Part shown: positions 7,365 to 14,895 of the stretch, one piece after another | Layout: each line of letters starts with the position of its first letter | Position numbering within the stretch: position 1 is the first letter of the stretch | Source: Gemmatimonadota bacterium | Lineage (GTDB): Bacteria > Gemmatimonadota > Gemmatimonadetes > Gemmatimonadales > GWC2-71-9 | Direction of reading: 5' to 3' | NCBI GenBank assembly: GCA_016177465.1 | Contig: JACOVF010000068.1 | Location: 1-34,903 of the forward strand | DNA: 34,903 nt | The notes under the pieces: model-generated | The model's database searches: none | Told to the model about the DNA's origin: nothing | Seen by the model: the letters and a program-made list of their open reading frames with translations, nothing else | Program-made: the position numbers and the translations under genes

Positions 7365-7747
7365 ACCGGTTCGCCCCCTATGCCACCGTCGTCCTGCGCC
7401 TCGCCGTGGGCGCCGTGTTCTTGCAGCACGGGGTGGGGAAGCTCCAAAACGGCATCGCCGGAGTTGCCGGCTTCCTGCACGGAGTCGGCATCCCCTTTGC
7501 CACACCCACCGCCGTATACCTGACCACCGTGGAGACGTTGGGTGCGGCGTGCGTGCTACTCGGGATCCTGACGCGGCCGTGGGCGGCCTTGATGGCCGTC
7601 GACATGGCCGTCGCGATTCTCGCCGTGCAGGTGCCGGGCGGCCGGAACTTCGAGCTGGAGACCCTGCTGCTGGCCGGCGCGCTGGCGCTGGTCGCGCTCG
7701 GGGATGGGCCGCTGGCGGTGGGGATTCGGTTCAAGAAAACCCCGTAA
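7361..7747 (+). CDS. DoxX family membrane protein
   Basis: A 128-aa DoxX-type membrane protein with four hydrophobic helices and the family opening LRLAVGAVFLQHGVGKL (about 12-28). The DoxX family is associated with quinone-linked or thiol-linked redox at the membrane, but the role of individual members is mostly unknown. The ATG overlaps the preceding stop (ATGA) and is preceded by GGAAGGG, so it ends a three-gene coupled operon with the Ig-like lipoprotein and the SpeD-like gene. Confidence 0.9.
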   Translation: MNRFAPYATVVLRLAVGAVFLQHGVGKLQNGIAGVAGFLHGVGIPFATPTAVYLTTVETLGAACVLLGILTRPWAALMAVDMAVAILAVQVPGGRNFELETLLLAGALALVALGDGPLAVGIRFKKTP

Positions 7748-7840
7748 GGCGTCGAACAAACACGTCGCACAAGAACGTCAAACGAAGACGTGGGTGACGC
7801 CCTCGCTTGACGTCTTGTTCGACGCTGTTGTTTGACGCCG
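7748..7840. repeat. inverted array of about 13-nt repeats between convergent genes
   Basis: Three direct 13-nt units of the form CGTCRAACAARNA start at 7750, 7763 and 7776 on the plus strand. Similar units lie on the minus strand over about 7840-7800, giving an imperfect dyad centred near 7794. GCGTCGAACAA (7749-7759) is exactly inverted at 7815-7825. The array fills the space between the DoxX stop and the TPR-protein stop, so it can act as a two-way transcription end. Confidence 0.75.
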
Positions 7841-7841
7841 T

Positions 7842-8960
7842 TTAGTGCAGTATCCGAAGTAATCCCGCGTCCGCGCTCCCCTTGATGAAGCTCTCGGGAT
7901 CCGTGGCCGGGATGGCGATGCCGGTCTGCCGCCGGCCCCGCTGGGCCGTCGCGGCCATGTACTGCTCCACCGAGCCGTCGGCCCACTCCGCCGCGTCGTC
8001 TTTCATCTGTCGGACGATCTCCTCCCAGGTGCCGACGTAGGTCACCCCGGAGAGCGTGGCCACGCGATGAATCTCCCCTGCGCCACCGCGGGAGCGCATG
8101 CCCTGCAGCTCGGTGAGCAGCGTGCCGAACAGCTCGAGCTGGCGTGGATCTCGCACCTGACCGTCGGACCCGATGGCCTCGACCTCCGACAGCAGCAGAT
8201 CCTCAGGGGTCGACTCGCCCGCCATCTCGCTCAGCCGGCCGTGCCAGGGGACGAGCTCGGGGTCGTCCTCCGGCAGGCGGTAGACGCTCCGCTTCAGCTC
8301 GATCAGACGCCAGATCGCGAGGCCGTCGAAGTGGTCGTCGGGCTCGGTGCGCTCGAGGTGGAACAGCGCAGCCTCGTATTCCCCGCGGTCATAGAGGAGG
8401 TTGGCCAGGTAAATCCGCGCCTCGCCGTGCCCAGGGTCGAGCTCGAGCGCGCGGCGCAGCCAATAGAGGGCGCCGCCCTCGTCGTTGAGCCGGTGGGCCG
8501 CGTAGCCGACACACGCGGCGGCCTCCGCCGAATCGGCGTGCGCCGTGACCGCGATCTCGAAGAACCGCCGCGCCTGGTCCAGCACGCTCTCACGGAACAG
8601 CGCCCGTCCAATCTGGAGCATCAGGTCGTGGTCCTCGCGGAAGCCGAGCTGCAGGATACGTTCAAAACTTTCCACGGCGCCCGCGCGGTCGCCGAACTTC
8701 AGCAGTACCTCCCCGAGGCCGGCGAGGGCGTCTTCGTGGTCGGGGTCCAGCCCGACCGCTTCCTCGAACGCCCGGCGCGCCCAGGCGAATTCCTCGCGCG
8801 CGAGTCGCGCGTATCCCATCCCCACGTGCAGCTCGACGGCGTGGGGGTAGAGCCCCAAGCCTTCGCGCAGGGTGTGTATGGCTTCGTCGTATTGTCCTTC
8901 GTTGTAGAGCTGATGTGCACGTTCGTCGTATTCGTCGGAGCTGAGGAACGGATCCGACAT
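7842..8960 (-). CDS. TPR-repeat protein
   Basis: A 372-aa soluble protein with tandem tetratricopeptide repeats over about residues 10-225 (for example YNEGQYDEAIHTLREGLGLY, then the AREEFAWARRAFEEAV type). A C-terminal region of about 110 residues contains no repeat I recognise and ends in a segment rich in Trp/Glu and then Arg. No signal peptide is present, so it is probably a cytoplasmic scaffold. The ATG at 8960 has GGAG at 9 nt and a full promoter upstream; the open frame above it has no protein character. It is divergent from argJ. Confidence 0.85.
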   Translation of the reverse strand: MSDPFLSSDEYDERAHQLYNEGQYDEAIHTLREGLGLYPHAVELHVGMGYARLAREEFAWARRAFEEAVGLDPDHEDALAGLGEVLLKFGDRAGAVESFERILQLGFREDHDLMLQIGRALFRESVLDQARRFFEIAVTAHADSAEAAACVGYAAHRLNDEGGALYWLRRALELDPGHGEARIYLANLLYDRGEYEAALFHLERTEPDDHFDGLAIWRLIELKRSVYRLPEDDPELVPWHGRLSEMAGESTPEDLLLSEVEAIGSDGQVRDPRQLELFGTLLTELQGMRSRGGAGEIHRVATLSGVTYVGTWEEIVRQMKDDAAEWADGSVEQYMAATAQRGRRQTGIAIPATDPESFIKGSADAGLLRILH

Positions 8961-8988
8961 CGAACGAGTCTCCGGGGAGGGTTGCGCT

Positions 8989-9017
8989 ACTATAAGAAAA
9001 ACGCAGGCGTTACACAA
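8989..9017 (-). promoter_or_regulatory. predicted promoter for the TPR gene
   Basis: On the minus strand TTGTGT (9017-9012), 17 nt and TATAGT (8994-8989). The -35 overlaps the -35 region of the divergent argJ promoter, so the two promoters probably compete for polymerase. Confidence 0.6.
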
Positions 9018-9038
9018 GCGAGAGCGCCGGGCTATCTT
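9010..9038 (+). promoter_or_regulatory. predicted leaderless promoter for argJ
   Basis: TTACAC (9010-9015), 17 nt, TATCTT (9033-9038), then 7 nt to the ATG at 9046. No Shine-Dalgarno is present. The start point is expected at or next to the ATG. Confidence 0.5.
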
Positions 9039-9045
9039 GGCGCCC

Positions 9046-10287
9046 ATGTCCGCCACGTCCTCACTCGTTCCCATCGCCGACGGCTCGGTGACGTCGCCGC
9101 AGGGATTCACCGCGGGCGCCGCGGCCGCCGGGCTGAAGACGGGCGGTGCCCTCGACGTGGCCCTACTCGTGAGCGACTCGAGCTGCGCCGCCGCCGGCGT
9201 CTTCACGCGCAACGCGGTGCGCGCCGCCCCGGTCCTTTACGACCAGGACCTCCTGGGCGAGCGCCCCGGCCGGATCCGCGCAGTGGCGATGAACGCCCGC
9301 GTGGCGAACGCCTGCACCGGGGCCGACGGCCTGGCCGCCGCGCGGGCGATGGCCCAGGCCGCCGAGCAGGCGGCGGGTCTTCCACCCCGCACCGCCCTGG
9401 TCCTCTCCACCGGCGTGATCGGCGTCCCCTTGCCGGTGGAGCAGGTGGGGGAAGGCTTGCGCCAAGCGGCGGCCCGGCTCTCCGCCGCCGGCGGCGCGGA
9501 GGCCGCCCGCGCCATCATGACCACCGACACCCGGCCCAAGCACTGCGCCGTGCGGATCGAGTCCCCGGCTGGCCCGATCACGGTGGGCGGGATCGCCAAG
9601 GGGGCCGGGATGATCCACCCCGACATGGCGACCCTGCTGGGCGTGCTGACCACCGACGCCCACCTCGAGCCCGCGACCCTGGCCCCGCTGCTGCGGCGCG
9701 TCGCCGATCACACCTTCAACGCGATCTCCGTAGACGGCGACACGTCCACCAACGACACCGTGTTGTTCCTCGCCAACGGTGCGTCGGGCGTGGAACCGGG
9801 CCGGGACGGGGCGACGGCGAAGCTGTTCGAGGAGGCGGTGCACCACGTGGCGCGTACCCTGGCGCTCGCGATCGTGCGGGATGGTGAGGGCGCGACGAAG
9901 TTCGTCGAGATCCAAGTCGTGGGCGCGCCGACCGAAGCGGCGGCGCGGGAAGTGGGGCGCGCCATCGCACGATCGGCGCTCGTGAAGACCGCCCTCTATG
10001 GAGGCGACCCAAACTGGGGGCGGGTGCTGGCCGCGGCGGGCGCGGCTGGGGTGGCGCTCGAGCCGGAGCGGCTGGCGCTGCTGGTGGCGAGAGAGGACGG
10101 CGACTGGCTCGCCCTGGCCGAGGGTGGCGCGACGGCCTCCCCCGAGCCCGCGCGGGCGCGCGCGATCTTCGAGCAGAACGCCATTCGTCTCCGCCTCGAC
10201 TTAGGGCTCGGTCGAGCGGAGGCGATGGTGTGGACCTGCGATCTGTCTCCCGATTACGTGCAGATCAACGCCGAGTACACTTCGTGA
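9046..10287 (+). CDS. argJ: bifunctional glutamate N-acetyltransferase / N-acetylornithine acyltransferase ArgJ
   Basis: A 413-aa ArgJ, which transfers acetyl from N-acetylornithine to glutamate, or makes N-acetylglutamate from acetyl-CoA, in arginine biosynthesis. The protein cuts itself before the catalytic Thr; here the site is A195-T196 in HPDMATLLGVLTTDA. The C-terminus CDLSPDYVQINAEYTS is the family ending. One segment is unusual: NARVANACTG (83-92), where most ArgJ have NSGNANACTG. The ATG at 9046 is chosen because the in-frame TTG at 9037 lies within the -10. Its stop is one base from the stop of the convergent DUF255 gene. Confidence 0.96.
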   Translation: MSATSSLVPIADGSVTSPQGFTAGAAAAGLKTGGALDVALLVSDSSCAAAGVFTRNAVRAAPVLYDQDLLGERPGRIRAVAMNARVANACTGADGLAAARAMAQAAEQAAGLPPRTALVLSTGVIGVPLPVEQVGEGLRQAAARLSAAGGAEAARAIMTTDTRPKHCAVRIESPAGPITVGGIAKGAGMIHPDMATLLGVLTTDAHLEPATLAPLLRRVADHTFNAISVDGDTSTNDTVLFLANGASGVEPGRDGATAKLFEEAVHHVARTLALAIVRDGEGATKFVEIQVVGAPTEAAAREVGRAIARSALVKTALYGGDPNWGRVLAAAGAAGVALEPERLALLVAREDGDWLALAEGGATASPEPARARAIFEQNAIRLRLDLGLGRAEAMVWTCDLSPDYVQINAEYTS

Positions 10288-10288
10288 G

Positions 10289-11845
10289 TCACCGTCGTCC
10301 GAGCACCTGGCGGGCGACTTCGAGGTAGGTCGCGGCTCGGATGCCTTCACCGCCGATCGCCTGCGCGAACGCCTCCAAGGTGGCCTCGGCGCGGCGGCGG
10401 TAGCGCGGCTCGTCCGTGGCGGCGGCGAGCTGCAGCAGGACCCGCGCCGCCCACGCATTGGCGCCGGGCAGCAGGTCGTCAAGCACGTGCTTGGTGCGGT
10501 CCTCCGGGGCGGGCGCGGCGGGATCGGGCCTGGCGGCGTCGAAGTAGCCGCCCAGCGGGTCGGCGAAATCGCGGTCCAGGACCGCCGCAATGTCGCGCGC
10601 GACGGCGAGGTAGCGCGTGTCGCCGGTGGCCGCATGTGCCGCGAGGCAAGCGCCGGCGACCTGCATCTGGTCCTGCAATAAGCCCTGCACCGATCCGACG
10701 ACGGCGTGGCGCACGCCCCATCCCGGCGTGTAAACACGGACCAGCAGGGAGTCGAGCGCCATGCGGGCCGCCGCCTCGGCCGCGGAATCACCCACGGCGC
10801 CCGCGGCCTCGAGCACCGAGCCGATGACGAATGCTTCGCGGTCGGTGAAGACGGCGCGGTCGGTCCGCCGCCCCCCCCCCAGCTCCCCGGCGAGCGCCCC
10901 GGCGAGCCGGCGCGCCGCGTCGCCGTAGCGCGCCTCGCCTGTCACGGCCCACGCCTGCGCGAGGTCGCGGAGCAGCCCCGCGCGGACGATCGTCGGCGGG
11001 TCGTCGCGCGCGCCCTGTGGCTCAGGCGCGTCTGCGGGGAGGGGGGGGGCGCTGTCGAGCATCCGGTCGAGCGCCGCGCGCGCCACGCCCAGGGAGGTCG
11101 TGTCGCCCATGCGGCCGTAGTCCGAGAGCAGGGCGCCCACGGCCCGCGTCGCCGGGAAGTTACGGCGCACCGCGCCGGACGCGGCCGCCACGGCGACCCC
11201 GCCCCGCATCGTGCCCATCTCGAACTCGAGCTGCCGCGGCTGCAGGACGCCGTGGGAGCCGCCGCTCCTGGTCATGGCCAATTGTCGTACCAGCGCCGCC
11301 TGCTGGATGATGAACTGGCGCTGGTCGCGATAGCTGCGCGCCACGTCGGGGAGGATCTGCATCAGCCCGCGGCCGGTCATCGGGTCGTCGGCCGGGAAGT
11401 AGGTGCCGCCGAAGAACGCCGATCCGTCGGGGGTGAGGAACACGGTGAGCGGATACCCGCGCAGACCGGCGAGTGTCTGCACGGCGGCCTGATAGCGCTG
11501 CGCCACGTCCGGCCGCTCGTCGCGGTCCACGCGCACCGGGACGAAGAGCGAGTTGATCAGCCCGGCGAGGGCGGGGTTGTCGTACGCCTCCTGGTCCATC
11601 GCGGCGCAGCCGCGACAGTCGTCGGCACCGACGAACAGCAGGACGGGCCGGTCGAGCTGCGCGGCGAGCGCGAACGCTGCCTTACCCCATGGCTGCCAGC
11701 TCACCGGGTGACGCGCCGCGCGGGAGAGGTAGTTGGTGCCCGCGTGGGCCATCCGGTTCGTGATCGGCCCGCGCTCGGATACGCAGGCCAGCACGAGGAG
11801 CGGCAGCGGGATGAGGGGGAGCGTGCGCAGCGGGACTGCAAACAT
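10289..11845 (-). CDS. DUF255/YyaL-type thioredoxin-domain lipoprotein
   Basis: A 518-aa protein. After a lipoprotein signal (lipobox LVLAC, C21) comes the DUF255 thioredoxin-like domain (about 30-180). It shows the family landmarks NRMAH, HPVSWQPWG, the CxxC pair C77-R-G-C80, a VDRDERPD segment, and FLTPDGSAFFGGTYFPADDP. The rest resembles the alpha/alpha barrel of the YyaL/spermatogenesis-associated-20 family. Full-length relatives are usually cytoplasmic and longer with CHWCH at the redox site; this one is shorter, has CRGC and is lipid-anchored. The ATG at 11845 is the first that yields a signal peptide. Substrate unknown. Confidence 0.85.
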   Translation of the reverse strand: MFAVPLRTLPLIPLPLLVLACVSERGPITNRMAHAGTNYLSRAARHPVSWQPWGKAAFALAAQLDRPVLLFVGADDCRGCAAMDQEAYDNPALAGLINSLFVPVRVDRDERPDVAQRYQAAVQTLAGLRGYPLTVFLTPDGSAFFGGTYFPADDPMTGRGLMQILPDVARSYRDQRQFIIQQAALVRQLAMTRSGGSHGVLQPRQLEFEMGTMRGGVAVAAASGAVRRNFPATRAVGALLSDYGRMGDTTSLGVARAALDRMLDSAPPLPADAPEPQGARDDPPTIVRAGLLRDLAQAWAVTGEARYGDAARRLAGALAGELGGGRRTDRAVFTDREAFVIGSVLEAAGAVGDSAAEAAARMALDSLLVRVYTPGWGVRHAVVGSVQGLLQDQMQVAGACLAAHAATGDTRYLAVARDIAAVLDRDFADPLGGYFDAARPDPAAPAPEDRTKHVLDDLLPGANAWAARVLLQLAAATDEPRYRRRAEATLEAFAQAIGGEGIRAATYLEVARQVLGRR

Positions 11846-12036
11846 ACCGTGGCATACCCTTCCCGGCGCGCGTCCGTTCCCCGTCGCGGGGCTTTGCGAA
11901 TGAATCCAGGCGATTGCCCGTACGTCGCGCAGCACCGTCAAACGGGAGACACGCGGCCGAAAGACAACGGCCCTGGGAGGCGCGAAGCCGAGGTCGGGCG
12001 TACGCCCTGGCGGCGAGATCGGATCCCCGCGTCGCG

Positions 12037-12042
12037 TATATT
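12037..12042 (+). promoter_or_regulatory. predicted -10 (TATATT) of a leaderless promoter for the CDGSH gene
   Basis: TATATT ends 6 nt before the ATG at 12049. No convincing -35 and no Shine-Dalgarno are present. The spacing is the same as at 5376 and 9046. Confidence 0.45.
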
Positions 12043-12048
12043 TCGGCC

Positions 12049-12291
12049 ATGGACAGCATCACCGTCATTACGCCGAAGCCGAACGGCCCGCTCATCGTCG
12101 AAGGCCCCGTGCGGATCATCACCCCCGACGGGGTGGAGATCCCTGTGCCGCCCCGCAAAGACGGCCGCCCGGCGCAAGTCGTTGTGCTGTGCCGTTGTGG
12201 AGGCTCCGCGACCAAGCCGTTTTGCGACGGGACCCACAAGCGGATCGGCTTCAGCGACGCGCCCGCTACCGGCCCGGCTCCCACGATTTAA
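12049..12291 (+). CDS. CDGSH iron-sulfur domain protein
   Basis: An 80-aa protein with one CDGSH-type [2Fe-2S] domain. The three-Cys-one-His ligand set is C48-x-C50 ... C59-D-G-T-H63, in the typical PFCDGTHKRIGF context. Such small mitoNEET-like proteins bind a redox-active, acid-labile cluster; their bacterial roles are mostly open. The ATG follows TATATT by 6 nt. The gene lies between the divergent DUF255 lipoprotein and a small zinc-ribbon gene. Confidence 0.93.
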   Translation: MDSITVITPKPNGPLIVEGPVRIITPDGVEIPVPPRKDGRPAQVVVLCRCGGSATKPFCDGTHKRIGFSDAPATGPAPTI

Positions 12292-12319
12292 GGCGGTCGT
12301 GTTATGTTCTGGCCGTCCC

Positions 12320-12341
12320 GGGCGGGGAGTGTTTTCCGCCC
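12320..12341 (+). other. short hairpin in the leader of the DUF5679 gene
   Basis: GGGCGG (12320-12325) pairs with CCGCCC (12336-12341) around a 10-nt loop ending in TTTT. It lies between the CDGSH stop and the ribosome site of the 12378 gene. It may attenuate or insulate transcription. No other support. Confidence 0.3.
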
Positions 12342-12377
12342 ACCGGTACCGGCCTATGCCCCTGACGGAGGAACGAC

Positions 12378-12554
12378 ATGGCGAAGGGTGGAAAGACCCC
12401 CATGGCTGCGGACGAAGGTTATTGCGTGAAGTGCAAGGCCAAGCGGAAGATCTCCAACGGGCAGGAAGTGAAGATGGCGAACGGCCGGCCCGCCCTGAAG
12501 GGTGTATGCCCGGTGTGCGGGACGGGGATGTTCAAGATCCTGCCGCCGAAGTGA
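12378..12554 (+). CDS. DUF5679-type small zinc-ribbon protein
   Basis: A 58-aa protein with two CxxC knuckles, C16-VK-C19 and C44-PV-C47, in the pattern EGYCVKCKAKR ... NGRPALKGVCPVCGTGMF, which I recognise as DUF5679. It should bind one zinc and may contact nucleic acid. No function is known for the family. A strong GGAGGAA site lies 4 nt upstream of the ATG. A terminator follows within 35 nt. Confidence 0.88.
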   Translation: MAKGGKTPMAADEGYCVKCKAKRKISNGQEVKMANGRPALKGVCPVCGTGMFKILPPK

Positions 12555-12585
12555 GCCGCTGAAGTCCCCCGGTGAAAAACCAACG

Positions 12586-12613
12586 GCCCCCGATCGCGCG
12601 ACCGGGGGCTTTC
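12586..12613. terminator. probable bidirectional intrinsic terminator
   Basis: GCCCCCG (12586-12592) pairs with CGGGGGC (12603-12609), extended inward by ATCG/CGAC with one mismatch, followed by TTTCG on the plus strand. On the minus strand a T run (GGTTTTTC) follows a few bases after the stem. It separates the DUF5679 gene from the convergent P5C dehydrogenase gene. Confidence 0.75.
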
Positions 12614-12626
12614 GTCTCCGCAGGCT

Positions 12627-14255
12627 TCACTGCTCCGCCATGAACGGGTAGTGGTAGTCCATGGGCGGGATGAAGTTCTCCTTGATCACTCGCGGCGACA
12701 CCCAGCGGATCAGGTTGAGGATCGAGCCCGCCTTGTCGTTGGTGCCACTGGCGCGCGCCCCCCCGAACGGCTGCTGGCCGACCACGGCCCCGGTCGGCTT
12801 GTCGTTCACGTAGAAGTTGCCCGCCGCAAACCGCAGCGCCGCCATCGCCTCGGCCACCGCACGGCGCTCCTGGGCGAACACGGCGCCGGTGAGGGCGTAG
12901 GGCGACGTCTGGTCCACCAGCGCGAGCGTCTCCGCCCAGCGCGCCGCAGGATAGACGTACACCGTGAGCACCGGGCCGAAGATCTCCTCGCACATGGTGC
13001 GGTAGGCGGGGTCCTCGGCCAGGATGATGGTCGGCTGGATGAAATACCCCGCCGCGTCGTCGCAGTCGCCGCCCGCGATCACCTGGGCCTGCGGCGCCGA
13101 TTGCGCGGCCTCGATGTACCCCTTGATCTTGTCGAACGCCGCCCGGTCGATCACCGCGCCCATGAAGTTGCCGAAATCGGCGGGGTCGCCCATGCGGAGG
13201 TCCGCCAGCATCTCGAGCACACGCTCGCGGACCTTGGGCCAGAGGTTGTCGGGGATGTAGGCGCGCGAGGCGGCGCTGCACTTCTGGCCCTGGTACTCGA
13301 ACGCGCCGCGCACCATCCCGGTGGCGAGCGCGTCCACGTCGGCACTCGCGTGCGCCACGATGAAGTCCTTGCCGCCCGTTTCCCCCACGAGACGCGGGTA
13401 GCCGGCGTAGCGCTCGAGGTTCTGCGCCACCTGCTTCCACAGGCCCTGGAACACTTCGGTAGACCCGGTGAAGTGGATCCCGGCGAGATGCCGGTCGGCG
13501 AGCAGCCGCTCCGAAATCTGCGCCGCGGACCCTGGGATGAAGTTGATCACCCCGGGGGGCAGCCCCGCCTGCTCCATCACCTTGAGCAAGAAGTAGTTCG
13601 AGTAGACGGCGGTGGCAGCGGGCTTCCAGACGACCGTGTTCCCCATCAGGGCCGGTGCCGACGAGAGGTTGCCGCCGATCGAGGTGAAGTTGAAGGGGCT
13701 GATGGCGTAGACGAACCCCTCCAGCGGCCGGTGGTCGAGCGTGTTCCACGTCCCCGCGGCCGAGAGGGGCTGCTCGGTGTATATGCGCTCGGCGTAGTGG
13801 GCGTTGAATCGCCAGAAGTCGATCAGCTCGCACGCCGCGTCGATCTCCGCCTGGTGCGCGGTCTTGCTCTGGCCGAGCATCGTGGCGGCGTTCACGGTCG
13901 CCCGGTACTTGGTGGCGAGCAGGTCCGCCGCCTTGAGGAAGACCGCCGCCCGCCGCTCGAGCGGCCACGCCGACCATTCGCGCCACGCCTCGCGCGCCGC
14001 CGCGACCGCCGCGTCGATCTCGTGCGGCCCCGCTTGGTGCACCTTGGCGAGCAGGTGCCGGTGGCAGTGCGGCATCGTGATGTCCTTGGTTTTGCCGGTG
14101 CGGATCTCCTTGCCGCCCACGACAACGGGGATCTCGATCGCCCGGGCGGCCATTTCTTTCAGCGTCTTCTTCAACTCGGTCCGTTCGAGGGTCCCGGAGG
14201 CATAGGACAGGACCGGCTCGTTGACCGGCGTCGGGATCTTGGGGATGGCGTTCAT
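12627..14255 (-). CDS. pruA: L-glutamate gamma-semialdehyde (1-pyrroline-5-carboxylate) dehydrogenase
   Basis: A 542-aa aldehyde dehydrogenase that oxidises glutamate semialdehyde/P5C to glutamate with NAD+ in proline and arginine breakdown. It is of the stand-alone ALDH4A1-like type (about 540 aa), not the PutA fusion. Landmarks: N189 in SPFNFTSIGG, K211 in VVWKPA, general base E292 (VGETGGKDF), nucleophile C326 (GQKCSAASR), and the family segment QSKTAHQAEIDAACELIDFW (129-148). The ATG at 14255 lies 8 nt behind TAGATT with no Shine-Dalgarno, so the mRNA is probably leaderless. No proline dehydrogenase is adjacent. Confidence 0.95.
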   Translation of the reverse strand: MNAIPKIPTPVNEPVLSYASGTLERTELKKTLKEMAARAIEIPVVVGGKEIRTGKTKDITMPHCHRHLLAKVHQAGPHEIDAAVAAAREAWREWSAWPLERRAAVFLKAADLLATKYRATVNAATMLGQSKTAHQAEIDAACELIDFWRFNAHYAERIYTEQPLSAAGTWNTLDHRPLEGFVYAISPFNFTSIGGNLSSAPALMGNTVVWKPAATAVYSNYFLLKVMEQAGLPPGVINFIPGSAAQISERLLADRHLAGIHFTGSTEVFQGLWKQVAQNLERYAGYPRLVGETGGKDFIVAHASADVDALATGMVRGAFEYQGQKCSAASRAYIPDNLWPKVRERVLEMLADLRMGDPADFGNFMGAVIDRAAFDKIKGYIEAAQSAPQAQVIAGGDCDDAAGYFIQPTIILAEDPAYRTMCEEIFGPVLTVYVYPAARWAETLALVDQTSPYALTGAVFAQERRAVAEAMAALRFAAGNFYVNDKPTGAVVGQQPFGGARASGTNDKAGSILNLIRWVSPRVIKENFIPPMDYHYPFMAEQ

Positions 14256-14263
14256 GGGCGGGA

Positions 14264-14278
14264 AATCTAACCACGTGG
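14264..14278 (-). promoter_or_regulatory. predicted -10 of P5C dehydrogenase gene with adjacent CCACGTGG palindrome
   Basis: TAGATT (14269-14264 on the minus strand) ends 8 nt before the ATG. Directly upstream is the perfect 8-bp palindrome CCACGTGG (14271-14278), in the place where a repressor or activator could bind. Confidence 0.42.
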
Positions 14279-14349
14279 CACGACGCTACGATGCTACGTT
14301 GTACGAAACTGCCCGATAATCACTTACAACGTACCGTCGTAGCGTCGTG
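14279..14349. repeat. 25-bp near-perfect inverted repeat between divergent genes
   Basis: The arms at 14279-14303 and 14325-14349 match at 23 of 25 positions around a 21-nt loop. Each arm contains an internal repeated word (CTACG, GCTACG). It fills the intergenic space between the P5C dehydrogenase and VOC genes. It has no T run and sits upstream of both genes, so it is not a terminator. A mobile hairpin element or regulatory dyad is possible. Confidence 0.82.
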
Positions 14350-14376
14350 GAACCGGTAAGCGTTCTGGTAGATGAA

Positions 14377-14844
14377 ATGGAAAGCCATCCCCACATCGGC
14401 CACGTGCACCTCACGGTCTCCAACCTGGATCGCGCGCTCGCCTTCTATCGCGACGTGCTCGGCCTGGAGGTGACCGCACGCTACGGCCGCGACGCCGTGT
14501 TCCTCTCCTTCGGCGGCTATCATCACCACATCGGCCTCAACACCTGGGCTGGACAAGGGGCACCGCGCCCCGCGCCGGGCACCACCGGGCTGTATCACTT
14601 CGCCATCCTCTACCCGGACCGCCTCACCCTCGCCGTCGCGGTGCGCCGGGTGCTGGAGCGCGGCGTCCCGCTCGAGGGGGCAGCGGACCACGGCGTGAGC
14701 GAAGCGGTCTACCTGCGCGACCCCGACGGCAATGGGGTCGAGCTGTACCGCGACCGGCCGGAGCACGAGTGGCCCCGCGGCCCGGACGGGGTGCTGGTGA
14801 TGGTGACGCGGGGGCTGGACCTGGAAGCGCTGCTGAAAGAGTAA
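14377..14844 (+). CDS. VOC-superfamily (glyoxalase/extradiol dioxygenase-like) protein
   Basis: A 155-aa vicinal-oxygen-chelate protein with two beta-alpha-beta-beta-beta modules. The metal-site residues appear to be the His of IGHVHLTVSNL (about 8-10), the His of TGLYHFAIL, and the Glu of DPDGNGVELYRDRP. The arrangement resembles single-domain relatives of CatE catechol dioxygenase. A YHHHIGLNTWAG segment is typical of that branch. The first ATG giving the conserved N-terminus is at 14377; a GTG at 14347 lies in the inverted repeat and is less likely. Substrate cannot be told. Confidence 0.85.
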   Translation: MESHPHIGHVHLTVSNLDRALAFYRDVLGLEVTARYGRDAVFLSFGGYHHHIGLNTWAGQGAPRPAPGTTGLYHFAILYPDRLTLAVAVRRVLERGVPLEGAADHGVSEAVYLRDPDGNGVELYRDRPEHEWPRGPDGVLVMVTRGLDLEALLKE

Positions 14845-14846
14845 GC

Positions 14847-14895
14847 GCCGTCAGCCGTCAGTGCCTGATGGCTCCTCGCCGACCGCTGACCGCTG
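14847..14895. repeat. tandem heptamer duplications at the 3' end of the histidine kinase gene
   Basis: GCCGTCA is repeated twice (14847-14860) and GACCGCT twice (14881-14894), with the partly inverted CCTGATGGC between them. The block covers the space after the VOC stop and the last codons of the convergent kinase gene, so it supplies the kinase's C-terminal tail. Confidence 0.6.

Noticed and set aside
7748..7840. CRISPR array
   Set aside because: Units are 13 nt with no spacers and are inverted about a centre; no cas genes are present.
8067..9887. 606-codon plus-strand open frame spanning the TPR gene and argJ
   Set aside because: It covers two real genes in the wrong frame or strand and crosses both promoters; composition is repetitive Arg/Gly/Pro.
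12651..14270. 539-codon open frame opposite the P5C dehydrogenase gene
   Set aside because: High-GC antisense shadow; its translation is Arg/Asp/Val-rich with no domain, while the other strand encodes a complete aldehyde dehydrogenase.
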